Made by a program: the position numbers and the translations under genes. Under the pieces are notes generated by a model. It was not told the origin of the DNA. It saw only the letters and a program-made list of their open reading frames with translations, and ran no database searches. From Clostridiales bacterium (GTDB lineage Bacteria > Bacillota > Clostridia > Oscillospirales > Oscillospiraceae), in contig JAJQAS010000066.1 of assembly GCA_021203685.1 (NCBI GenBank), positions 1 through 6,491 on the forward strand: a stretch of DNA of 6,491 bases, in the 5' to 3' direction. The stretch's first letter is position 1. Each line of letters starts with the position of its first letter. Below, in pieces: positions 1 to 5,450 of the stretch.

Positions 1-1076
1 TTTAACCGGCTGCTGCGCAAGTCGATGCGCCGCCGGAGGAGGTAGTACCGGCGAAGGTGCCAGAAAATGTTCCAGCCCTTCTGTTCGTCGTCGTCGCAGA
101 GGATGATGCGGTCGGCGGAGGCCAGTACATCGTGAGCTGCCGTCCAGGGGGTGTCGTGGAAGATCAGGGAGTCCCGGCCTTCGGCCTCCTGCTGCATGGA
201 GAAGGCCAGATCCAAATGGTTGTGCATCTGCAAAAACTGGGTGGCGTCCCCGAAGATGTGGTACGCCACATGATGGTCGGGGGAGAGGATGTTGGTGAGG
301 ATGGCGTATTTCAGCAGCGCCGCGCCGTAGTGGCCGAAGCCGATGAGCACGATGCGGCGTTCCCGGCGCAGCAGCGGCTTTTGCCGCCAGTACTCCCGGG
401 CGCAGCAGTCGTAGCAGTGGAAGAAGTGGATGTTGCCGGAGAGCATATCCTCCCCGTTGACCGTCCTGGCGTAGACCTCCACCGGCAGGTCGGAGATGTT
501 GACCGCCCTGGGGTTGACGCCGATGTCGTTTTCCCGCATGAAAAAGACGCTGCACCGATTCCCTTTGTTGCCCTTGACCCGGGCGATGCGCGCCGGGGAG
601 ACGTTGGCAAAGAGACAGGGATAATCCGGCGCTTCTTCCATCTTGTCCCGGCTCTGGCCGTAGATGATGACCGCCTGGTCGTCGCTTTGAAAAATCTGCC
701 GGGCGAGAGTGGCGGATTCGATGCCCGTGTCCGCGAAGTAATACCAGTTTTTCCGCCGCTGGAAGGACAACCGCAGCAGGGGGAACCCCTCGCTGGCCAG
801 GAAGGAGATCAGCGCGCTGATCAGCGTGACCAGAATGCCCGTGGACAGCAGCACGAACACGGTGCCGATGGCCCGGCCCAGCGGCGTGACCGGCGCGATG
901 TCGCCATAGCCCACCGTGGTCAGGGTGGCCACGGAGTACCACAGGGCGTCGATAAAGGTGTTGATGGAAGACGTTGGCTCGGGGTACTCTGCCCGCATCA
1001 GCAGGAGCAGCAGGGAAATATAGACCAACACCACCACCAGGATGACGGTGGTGAGGAATCGGCGTCTGCTTTTCAT
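1..1076 (-). CDS. Two-TM potassium channel with tandem RCK/TrkA-N-like cytoplasmic region (C-terminus cut by window edge)
   Basis: Predicted inner-membrane K+ channel; 358 codons are visible and no stop is reached at base 1. The visible order is a short basic N-terminus, TM1 (residues about 8-27), a pore helix and selectivity filter TVGYGD (54-59), TM2 (about 69-95), then a soluble region. That region has two Rossmann-like segments. The first starts near residue 111 (WYYFADTGIES) and lacks the usual GxGxxG; the second, at 241-260, carries an intact one (IGFGHYG, 245-251). A Cys/His-rich stretch (HFFHCYDCC, 217-225) joins them. TVGYGD plus TM2 followed by TrkA-N-like folds is typical of ligand-gated bacterial K+ channels such as MthK. 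The ATG at 1076 has GAGGA 8 bp upstream. An in-frame ATG at 1091 would add five residues but has no good ribosome binding site. The gene has its own promoter, divergent from rnpB. The channel assignment is firm; the ligand is unknown. Confidence 0.9.
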   Translation of the reverse strand, partial: MKSRRRFLTTVILVVVLVYISLLLLLMRAEYPEPTSSINTFIDALWYSVATLTTVGYGDIAPVTPLGRAIGTVFVLLSTGILVTLISALISFLASEGFPLLRLSFQRRKNWYYFADTGIESATLARQIFQSDDQAVIIYGQSRDKMEEAPDYPCLFANVSPARIARVKGNKGNRCSVFFMRENDIGVNPRAVNISDLPVEVYARTVNGEDMLSGNIHFFHCYDCCAREYWRQKPLLRRERRIVLIGFGHYGAALLKYAILTNILSPDHHVAYHIFGDATQFLQMHNHLDLAFSMQQEAEGRDSLIFHDTPWTAAHDVLASADRIILCDDDEQKGWNIFWHLRRYYLLRRRIDLRSSRL

Positions 1077-1084
1077 GTTTTTTT

Positions 1085-1089
1085 TCCTC
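1085..1089 (-). promoter_or_regulatory. Ribosome binding site that decides the channel start
   Basis: GAGGA on the minus strand lies 8 bases before the ATG at 1076, separated by an A-run and a C. It overlaps the alternative in-frame ATG at 1091-1089, which has only a distant, weak purine stretch upstream. This favours the 1076 start. Confidence 0.6.
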
Positions 1090-1120
1090 ATTTGGCAGGG
1101 AAGGCTCTTCTGACAAAACC

Positions 1121-1149
1121 AGTATAGCGGATTTGCCGCAAAAAGGCAA
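1121..1149 (-). promoter_or_regulatory. Sigma-A-type promoter of the potassium channel gene
   Basis: On the minus strand, TTGCCT (1149-1144) and TATACT (1126-1121) are separated by exactly 17 bp. The predicted transcript starts near 1114, giving an untranslated leader of about 38 bases before the ATG at 1076. The spacer contains a small GCGG/CCGC inverted repeat (1127-1139). This is inferred from consensus match and spacing only. Confidence 0.65.
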
Positions 1150-1156
1150 CGCAGAA

Positions 1157-1185
1157 TTGACATTCTCACAAAAATCGGGTAGAAT
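1157..1185 (+). promoter_or_regulatory. Sigma-A promoter of rnpB
   Basis: A perfect -35 box TTGACA (1157-1162) is followed after 17 bp by TAGAAT (1180-1185), one base off the TATAAT consensus. The predicted start near 1192 falls immediately before the first paired base of RNase P RNA helix P1. Strength and position fit an essential, highly expressed stable RNA gene. Confidence 0.85.
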
Positions 1186-1192
1186 AGGACCC

Positions 1193-1536
1193 GCAAGGAA
1201 GCTGGACAGCCGCGTCCGGGGGGCGAAAGGCCCCCGGATGAGGAAAGTCCGGGCTCCACAGGGCAAGGATAACGGGTAACGCCCGCCGAAGGCGACTTCA
1301 GGACAAGTGCAACAGAGATATACCGCCGGCCCCTGGCCGGTAAGGGTGGAAAGGTGAGGTAAGAGCTCACCGGCGGACTGGGAACAGCTCCGTCCTGTAA
1401 ACTCTATCCGGAGCAACACCGTGGGGGAACACAAAGGCCGGCCCGGCCGTTCCCAGGAGGTGGCTGGAGCCTGGCGGCAACGTCAGGTCGAGATAGATGG
1501 CTGTCAAAACAGAACCCGGCTTACAGGCTTGCTTGC
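1193..1536 (+). ncRNA. rnpB: RNase P RNA, bacterial class A
   Basis: This is the catalytic RNA of ribonuclease P, which removes 5' leaders from pre-tRNAs together with the RnpA protein. The terminal helix P1 can be drawn directly: GCAAG at 1193-1197 pairs with CTTGC at 1532-1536, and AAGC at 1199-1202 with GCTT at 1527-1530. A P3-like hairpin occupies 1215-1238. The universally conserved block GAGGAAAGTCCGGGCTCC starts at 1239, and its 3' partner ACAGAACCCGGCTTA is at 1509-1523, together forming the P4 core. A P12 hairpin GGTGAG/CTCACC is at 1353-1371. GATAGATGGCTGTC ends at 1505, and a GGT that could pair with tRNA CCA ends lies at 1459-1461 in the expected P15 region. The layout matches class A, not the Bacillus class B. 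Exact mature ends are inferred from P1 pairing. Confidence 0.97.
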
Positions 1537-1568
1537 AAAAAGGACGGCGTTGTGCCGTCCTTTTTTTT
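1537..1568 (+). terminator. Intrinsic terminator of rnpB, probably bidirectional
   Basis: A perfect 7-bp stem GGACGGC (1542-1548) / GCCGTCC (1554-1560) has a 5-base loop and is followed by eight T's (1561-1568); A's at 1537-1541 can extend the stem. Read on the minus strand it also ends in five T's, so it can stop transcription coming from the convergent DeoR gene, whose stop codon is about 80 bp away and which shows no closer terminator. Confidence 0.93.
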
Positions 1569-1651
1569 GTGCCTGTTTTCATTTTTGCGGTCATCCCTTT
1601 TCCACAGCCGCGTGCGGGAAACCCCGCTGGCCACTGGACACTAATTCCCGT

Positions 1652-2449
1652 TCAGCCCACTTCTTCCTCCAGCCGCTCCGCGTGGACCTGAATGACCCGC
1701 CGCCCGGTCTGGCGCAGCCGTTCCACCGTGGTGGCGTTGGCCAGCTCGTCGGTGATGAGGGTCCAGGAGCCTTCATAGGTGCAGCTGCCGTACTCGTTCT
1801 GGTGGGCGCTGCCGCTCATGATTTTGGTGTGGTCGGCCAGAATATACAGCTCCTTGGTGGTGCGGGTGATCATGGCCTCGTTGATGCCAATTTCTGTGGG
1901 GATGTCGTAGCGGAACTCCCCGTTTTCGTACACGGCAGCGCAGCCCAGGAAGGTCTTGTCCGCCGCGATGTTCAACAGGTTGCGCATGACGTAGTCGCCG
2001 ATCATGATATGGCTCCGCGCCTCGCCGCCGGTCAGGGTCACGGTGACCCCCTTGGGGAACTGCATCCCCACGGCCCAGCCGTTGTTGGTCATGACGGTGA
2101 CGTGCTGCCGCTCCACGTATTCCAGCAGATTCAGCGCCGTGCGGCTGCCGTTGATGAACAGGTGGTCCCCGTCCTCCACGAACTGGGCGGCGTACTTGGA
2201 AATCAGGTCCCGGTACATGGAAATCTCTTCTTCTCTGGTCATTACATGGCGCTGGTTGACCACTGTGGCACCGCCGTAAAGCCGGCTGATGAGCTTCTGC
2301 TCTTCCAAATATTGCAGATCCCGGCGGACGGTCATCAGGGAGATGTCGAAGGTCTTTGCCAGGTCTTCCACCTTGACCTCGCCCTGCTCCCGAATCATCT
2401 GGAGGATGCGGTTTTGCCGCTCATCCACGGACTTGCGATCTCGTTTCAT
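1652..2449 (-). CDS. DeoR-family transcriptional repressor (possible UlaR-like regulator)
   Basis: This 265-residue cytoplasmic DNA-binding protein has the usual DeoR-family length and layout. The N-terminal winged helix-turn-helix spans about residues 9-62, with recognition helix SLMTVRRDL (37-45) and wing RLYGGA (56-61). The C-terminal sensor domain, which in this family binds a sugar phosphate, runs from about 80 to 255: FINGSRTALNLL (98-109), VMTNNGWAV (119-127), LTGGEAR (139-145), KTFLGC (165-170), ILADHTKI (203-210) and LITDE (231-235). The open frame continues upstream to 2650, but that extension is low-complexity antisense to the HAD gene. The ATG at 2449 has AAGGAG 8 bases ahead and starts exactly at the family's N-terminus. 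It follows the HAD gene by 29 bp, so the two are probably cotranscribed. E. coli UlaR belongs to this family, so control of the adjacent ula operon is plausible but unproven; the effector is unknown. Confidence 0.93.
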   Translation of the reverse strand: MKRDRKSVDERQNRILQMIREQGEVKVEDLAKTFDISLMTVRRDLQYLEEQKLISRLYGGATVVNQRHVMTREEEISMYRDLISKYAAQFVEDGDHLFINGSRTALNLLEYVERQHVTVMTNNGWAVGMQFPKGVTVTLTGGEARSHIMIGDYVMRNLLNIAADKTFLGCAAVYENGEFRYDIPTEIGINEAMITRTTKELYILADHTKIMSGSAHQNEYGSCTYEGSWTLITDELANATTVERLRQTGRRVIQVHAERLEEEVG

Positions 2450-2457
2450 GTTCTCAG

Positions 2458-2463
2458 CTCCTT
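2458..2463 (-). promoter_or_regulatory. Ribosome binding site that decides the DeoR start
   Basis: AAGGAG on the minus strand lies 8 bases before the ATG at 2449, in the 29-bp gap after the HAD gene stop. It supports a 265-residue regulator over the 332-residue frame starting at 2650. Confidence 0.8.
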
Positions 2464-2478
2464 CTCTTGATCTGCATC

Positions 2479-3174
2479 TCAGTCTGCTGTCTGCCATTCC
2501 TCCAGGAGGCCAGGCAGCTGGGGCAGCGCCGTGATAGCTGGCTCCGCCGTCCCCTCCGCCAGGCCCTGGGGGCGGTACCAAAGGGCCTGTAACCCAGCCG
2601 CCTGTGCGCCGCGGACATCCTTCTCCAGGTTGTCCCCCACAAAGAGGCACTCCTCCGGGCGCACCCCCGCCTTCCCCGCGCAGAGGGCAAACAGCGCGGG
2701 GGCGGGTTTCTCCGCCTGGGCCTCCTCGCTGGAGACCAGAAAGTCGATGTAGGGCAGCAGCCCCAGCCGCTCCAGCTTGGCAAACTGCATCCGGGCGGTC
2801 ATATCGGTGCCGACACCAATTTTCAGGCCCCGGACTTTCAGCTCCAGCACCGTATCCACCGCCCCGGGGGAGGGCTGCATCACGTCCAGCAGGGTATTCC
2901 AGTACAGGTCGGACATCCGCAGGGCGTGGCCGATGGGTTTGCCCAGTCGCTCCAAAATATTCTGGTAGCGGATGAGCCGGTTGTGGATGGCGGCGCAGCT
3001 GCCCATGCGCCCCTTCAGCTCCTGGTTCATATCTTTGTGGAGCCGCCGATAGTTCTCCGGGGCGATGCCCAGCTCCCGCTGCACGTAGTCCAGCACCGCG
3101 CCAAAGGCGACTTGGTGGGCGGCGTCGAAGCTGTACAGCGTGTTGTCAATGTCGAAAATAATTACTTTTATCAT
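2479..3174 (-). CDS. HAD-superfamily hydrolase, subfamily IA (phosphatase-like)
   Basis: This predicted cytoplasmic Mg2+-dependent phosphohydrolase has 231 residues, normal for subfamily IA. All four HAD motifs are present: motif I FDIDNT (7-12; D8 nucleophile, D10 acid/base), motif II T123 in GVGTD, motif III K156 in AEKPAP, and motif IV GDNLEKD (180-186; D181 and D186). The helical cap lies between about 14 and 105, as expected for a C1 cap. The general look resembles YjjG-type nucleotidases or sugar-phosphate phosphatases, but the substrate cannot be read from sequence. I chose the ATG at 3174 because it places motif I at the usual distance. An in-frame TTG at 3201 would add nine residues; neither start has an ideally spaced ribosome binding site (AAAAGGGA lies about 14 bases before the ATG). 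It is probably cotranscribed with the DeoR gene and could dephosphorylate a metabolite linked to that regulator's effector (inference). Confidence 0.9.
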   Translation of the reverse strand: MIKVIIFDIDNTLYSFDAAHQVAFGAVLDYVQRELGIAPENYRRLHKDMNQELKGRMGSCAAIHNRLIRYQNILERLGKPIGHALRMSDLYWNTLLDVMQPSPGAVDTVLELKVRGLKIGVGTDMTARMQFAKLERLGLLPYIDFLVSSEEAQAEKPAPALFALCAGKAGVRPEECLFVGDNLEKDVRGAQAAGLQALWYRPQGLAEGTAEPAITALPQLPGLLEEWQTAD

Positions 3175-3254
3175 AATAACACAAATTGTCCCTTTTCGCA
3201 AGAAGCTATCTCACTGTTATATCTGCTTTTGCAAAATACTCTTCATTTTTTTTG

Positions 3255-3309
3255 AAAAAAGTTCTGAGTGAGGCAGCGCAAAATGACGCTGCACACTCAG
3301 AACTTTTTT
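3255..3309 (-). terminator. Long two-part hairpin terminator, bidirectional form
   Basis: The outer arms 3255-3270 and 3294-3309 are perfect 16-base complements, starting with six A's and ending with six T's. After a 2x1 internal loop, an inner stem GCAGCG (3273-3278) / CGCTGC (3287-3292) closes an 8-base loop. On the minus strand it lies about 55 bases beyond the EIIB stop codon and ends in six T's, so it should end the ula transcript before the HAD gene. The symmetry also allows termination of plus-strand transcription, but no plus-strand gene is seen. Confidence 0.88.
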
Positions 3310-3330
3310 GTATTTTTCATCTTACTTTCT

Positions 3331-3355
3331 GCGACCGGCGGAGCCCGCCGGCCGC
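3331..3355 (-). other. GC-rich hairpin just after the EIIB stop codon
   Basis: CCGGCGG (3335-3341) and CCGCCGG (3345-3351) pair around a 3-base loop. Three further G-C pairs (3331-3333 with 3353-3355) follow a single mismatch. It begins about 10 bases after the EIIB stop on the transcript and has no T-run, so it is not an intrinsic terminator itself. It may block 3' exonucleases or assist the terminator at 3255-3309. Confidence 0.55.
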
Positions 3356-3367
3356 AACGCTGTCAGA

Positions 3368-3676
3368 TCAGTCCAGCAGGTCCAGGCCCTTCAGAGCCTT
3401 CTCGATCTCGGGGGCGGACATGACGTTGCGCAGGGGAATGACGGTGACGCCCTTCTTGGCAGCGCCATCGAAGGTCTTGGCGAAGTTGCGGGCGCAGAAG
3501 ACCACGTCATAGTTCATCGCGGCGGTCTTGCCCTCGGAGACGGCGCAGTGGTGCAGGTCAGCGGGCTTGATCTTGTACTTGTCCATGACCTTCTGCACGG
3601 CCATCTTCATCATCAGGGAGGAACCGGCGCCGTTGGCGCAGCAGACCATCAGTTTCTTGTTGTCCAGTTTTGCCAT
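3368..3676 (-). CDS. ulaB: PTS EIIB component, L-ascorbate (Ula/Sga) type
   Basis: This 102-residue cytoplasmic phosphocarrier has the usual length for free-standing EIIB domains of this class. It would receive phosphate from EIIA and pass it to L-ascorbate during transport through EIIC. The N-terminal phosphorylation loop reads VCCANGAGSS (11-20); C13 aligns with the active Cys of the UlaB motif CGNGxGSS, and the preceding C12 is an extra Cys. The segment MMKMAVQKVM (22-31) follows as the expected helix, and a second conserved region reads YDVVFCARN (56-64). The ATG at 3676 has AAGGAG 9 bases upstream. It is the last gene of the operon, separated from EIIC by 220 bp of structured DNA, unlike its tightly packed partners, and is followed by two hairpins. 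Substrate specificity is inferred from the neighbouring UlaA-type EIIC and UlaG. Confidence 0.93.
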   Translation of the reverse strand: MAKLDNKKLMVCCANGAGSSLMMKMAVQKVMDKYKIKPADLHHCAVSEGKTAAMNYDVVFCARNFAKTFDGAAKKGVTVIPLRNVMSAPEIEKALKGLDLLD

Positions 3677-3715
3677 GATAAAAAACTCCTTTATAAATAG
3701 ATAGAAATATGTTCG

Positions 3716-3730
3716 CCGGGCCTTGCCCGG
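3716..3730 (-). other. Short GC-rich hairpin upstream of EIIB
   Basis: CCGGGC (3716-3721) and GCCCGG (3725-3730) pair around a 3-base loop. The right arm is also part of the palindrome GCCCGGGC (3725-3732), so alternative pairing is possible. It sits about 40 bases before the EIIB start codon on the transcript. Function unknown. Confidence 0.4.
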
Positions 3731-3764
3731 GCAGGGAGACAGGGTGTGACTTGCGTCTCAGTTG

Positions 3765-3820
3765 AAGCTCCTCCTACGGCGTCTGGCCCGTCGGCCAGAC
3801 GCCGCGTTTATAAGGAGCTT
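3765..3820 (-). repeat. Two-tier inverted repeat forming a strong hairpin
   Basis: The inner stem is 12 perfect pairs, CGGCGTCTGGCC (3777-3788) with GGCCAGACGCCG (3793-3804), around the 4-base loop CGTC. The outer arms AAGCTCCT (3765-3772) and AGGAGCTT (3813-3820) pair perfectly across an asymmetric internal loop of 4 and 8 bases. There is no T-run on either strand, so it is not a standard terminator. It lies in the EIIC-EIIB spacer and is the strongest predicted RNA structure there. Confidence 0.75.
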
Positions 3821-3832
3821 TCCAGATGGAAA
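3819..3832. promoter_or_regulatory. Perfect 6-2-6 dyad, operator-like
   Basis: TTTCCA and TGGAAA flank GA in perfect dyad symmetry. The size fits a dimeric regulator site, but it overlaps the outer arm of the neighbouring hairpin by two bases and no matching copy is seen at another promoter in the window. A regulatory role is a guess. Confidence 0.25.
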
Positions 3833-3877
3833 CCGGGAACAAGCACTTGGGTGGTGATGTTTTTTCAGGAAAGGAGG

Positions 3878-3894
3878 GGAAACAGGCTGTTTCC
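3878..3894 (-). other. Short hairpin immediately after the EIIC stop codon
   Basis: GGAAACA (3878-3884) and TGTTTCC (3888-3894) pair perfectly around a 3-base loop, beginning two bases after the EIIC stop on the transcript. It is followed by a pyrimidine-rich stretch and an A-run, not by T's, so 3' end protection or translational insulation fits better than termination. Confidence 0.45.
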
Positions 3895-3896
3895 GG

Positions 3897-5408
3897 TTAC
3901 TTTCTGGCAGCCTTTTTCGCTTCCACATGCTCCAGATAGGCGTCGTAGTCCTCGGTGATGAGGAAGTAGCCCTCGGGGTCCATGCGGTACTCGATCTGCG
4001 GGATGGCCAGCAGCAGGATGACCACCAGCGCCACGCCGATATAGCCCAGGTATCTCATCAGGAAGGTGAACACAGGCCAGACGGTATCCCAGTCGAACAT
4101 GCCCAGGTATCCGCCGTAGTCGGCCAGGCCGCACCAGCCAGCGATGATAGCCGCGCCAAAGACCTCGATGAGGCCGGCGAAGAAGGGGATGATGAGACAG
4201 GCCTTCAAGCCGCCCTTGTCGTTGGCGACCAGACCCATGGTGGCGTTGTCGAAGAACACGGGCACGAAACCACAGATAATGATAACAGGGGAACCGGCGA
4301 AAATCAAGACCAGGATGGCGATGATCTGGCCCACCAGACCGGCCAGGAAGCCGAAGGTGACAGCGTTGGCGTCGCCGAAACCGAAGCAGACCGCGCAGTC
4401 CACGCCGGGGACGGAGGAGGGCAGCAGTTTGTCCGCGATGCCCTGGAAGGATGCGGTCAGCTCAGTGACGAAGGTACGGACGCCCAGCTGGAGGATGGCC
4501 AGGTAGACGGCGAAGTTCAGGGAGGTGTCGAAGCAGTACCACACGAAGTTGGTGGTCTCGTCGATGTCGCCGGTGCTGATGAAGTAGGGCTTGCCGATGA
4601 TGGCCATGATGGCGCCGAAGAAGACGGTCATCAGGATGGCGGTACAAACCATGTTCTCGTTGAAGATGGAGAAGAAACCGGGCATTTCCAGCTCGCCGAC
4701 CTTCTTGATCTCGCGCTCTTCATGCTTGCCGCCGTCCTTGCCGAAGAACTTGTCGGCCAGGAACGCGCTCAGGCGGATACCGAACATCTGCTGGTGGGCG
4801 ATGGCGAAGCCTGCGCCCTCGGACAGCTCCTGCATGGGCTTGATGGTCAGGTTAGCGCCGACAGCCCAGTACGCGCCCAGGATGACGGACATGACGATGA
4901 GCAGCGCGGTGTTGTTGCTCAGCAGGCCGGGCAGGGCGAACATGATCAGCCAGTAAGCGGTGGCCGCCTGCTGCACCTGGACGTGGCCGGTGGTGAACAG
5001 GGCGCGGCACTTGGTGATCTTGTTGAAACGAACCAAAAGGATGTTGACGATGAACGCGATGAGCAGCAGGGTCATCGCCTGGGAGAAGCCCTTACCAAAG
5101 ACCTCTTCCACGCCGGCGGTGACGGCGTTCTGGCCATAGTAGGGGTCGATAACGGCGGCGGTCAGGTTGAAGCGGTCCTTCAAACCGGCCAGGATGGGAC
5201 GGAAGGTGCTGGTCAGACCGGAGGAACCGGCGTTCAGGATCAGCATACCGATGATGGCTTTCAGGGTGCCGCCCAGGGTGTCGTACCAGGGCTTGCCCAT
5301 CAGGCAGTAGCCCAACAGGGTCAGGAAACCGACCATGTAGGGGGCCTTCTGCAACACGTAGGTGGCAAAGAAGGTCCAAATCGCGCTCAGGACATTAAGA
5401 ACGATCAT
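3897..5408 (-). CDS. ulaA: PTS EIIC permease, L-ascorbate (UlaA/SgaT) type
   Basis: This 503-residue polytopic membrane permease would translocate L-ascorbate while EIIB phosphorylates it. The best-matching blocks to the UlaA family are GLTSTFRPI (64-72), FTTGHVQVQQA (138-148), KPMQELSEGAGF (190-201) with IAHQQMFG (203-210), and GFVPVFFDNATMGLVAN (380-396). Hydrophobic segments are at about 22-38, 49-63, 110-127, 152-182, 253-273, 295-310, 347-391, 405-427 and 445-470. It is about 40 residues longer than E. coli UlaA (465 residues, from memory). The extra length appears as a charged loop at 219-240, added sequence around 270-292, and an acidic-then-basic soluble tail after 472. The ATG at 5408 has GAGGA 6-7 bases upstream. 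It follows EIIA by 42 bp. The family is firm; ascorbate as substrate rests on family and UlaG context. Confidence 0.95.
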   Translation of the reverse strand: MIVLNVLSAIWTFFATYVLQKAPYMVGFLTLLGYCLMGKPWYDTLGGTLKAIIGMLILNAGSSGLTSTFRPILAGLKDRFNLTAAVIDPYYGQNAVTAGVEEVFGKGFSQAMTLLLIAFIVNILLVRFNKITKCRALFTTGHVQVQQAATAYWLIMFALPGLLSNNTALLIVMSVILGAYWAVGANLTIKPMQELSEGAGFAIAHQQMFGIRLSAFLADKFFGKDGGKHEEREIKKVGELEMPGFFSIFNENMVCTAILMTVFFGAIMAIIGKPYFISTGDIDETTNFVWYCFDTSLNFAVYLAILQLGVRTFVTELTASFQGIADKLLPSSVPGVDCAVCFGFGDANAVTFGFLAGLVGQIIAILVLIFAGSPVIIICGFVPVFFDNATMGLVANDKGGLKACLIIPFFAGLIEVFGAAIIAGWCGLADYGGYLGMFDWDTVWPVFTFLMRYLGYIGVALVVILLLAIPQIEYRMDPEGYFLITEDYDAYLEHVEAKKAARK

Positions 5409-5450
5409 GATTTTTCCTCTCTTTCAGTTTTTTGGTGTGCGATGTACATC

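Larger units (their letters stand above)
3677..3896 (-). other. 220-bp structured spacer between EIIC and EIIB
   Basis: No convincing coding frame is seen. On the operon transcript the spacer holds, in order, a small hairpin right after the EIIC stop (3878-3894), a near-perfect dyad (3819-3832), a large two-tier hairpin (3765-3820), a GC-rich mini-hairpin (3716-3730), an A/T-rich stretch and the EIIB ribosome binding site. None of the hairpins is followed by a T-run. Possible roles are mRNA processing or stabilisation that sets the EIIB:EIIC ratio, an attenuator, or an internal regulated promoter. I recognise no known riboswitch class. Confidence 0.5.

Noticed and set aside
57..1127. Plus-strand open frame of 356 codons opposite the K+ channel gene
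   Set aside because: It is the mirror of a GC-rich gene whose third-position bias removes stops on the opposite strand. Its translation is low-complexity (His/Gln/Asp/Val-rich), while the minus strand encodes a recognisable channel with the selectivity filter.
1614..1627. Hairpin GCGGG/CCCGC downstream of the DeoR stop
   Set aside because: It has only five pairs and no T-run. The rnpB terminator, which ends in T's on both strands, is a better stop for the DeoR transcript.
1421..2470. Plus-strand open frame of 349 codons overlapping rnpB and antisense to the DeoR gene
   Set aside because: It starts inside the RNase P RNA, runs through its terminator, and covers a well-supported DeoR gene on the other strand.
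2450..2650. N-terminal extension of the DeoR gene to an upstream ATG
   Set aside because: The added 67 residues are Gly/Pro/Arg-rich shadow sequence over the HAD gene. The ATG at 2449 has an ideal ribosome binding site and the normal family N-terminus.
3173..3201. Promoter-like TTGCGA-17 bp-TATTAT on the minus strand before the HAD gene
   Set aside because: Its -10 box overlaps the ATG start codon, so its transcript would begin inside the gene with no usable downstream start before HAD motif I.
3827..3842. Catabolite-responsive (cre) site resemblance, TGGAAACCGGGAACA
   Set aside because: It has one extra base compared with the cre consensus spacing and the central CG is displaced. It also lies inside the operon and not at a promoter.
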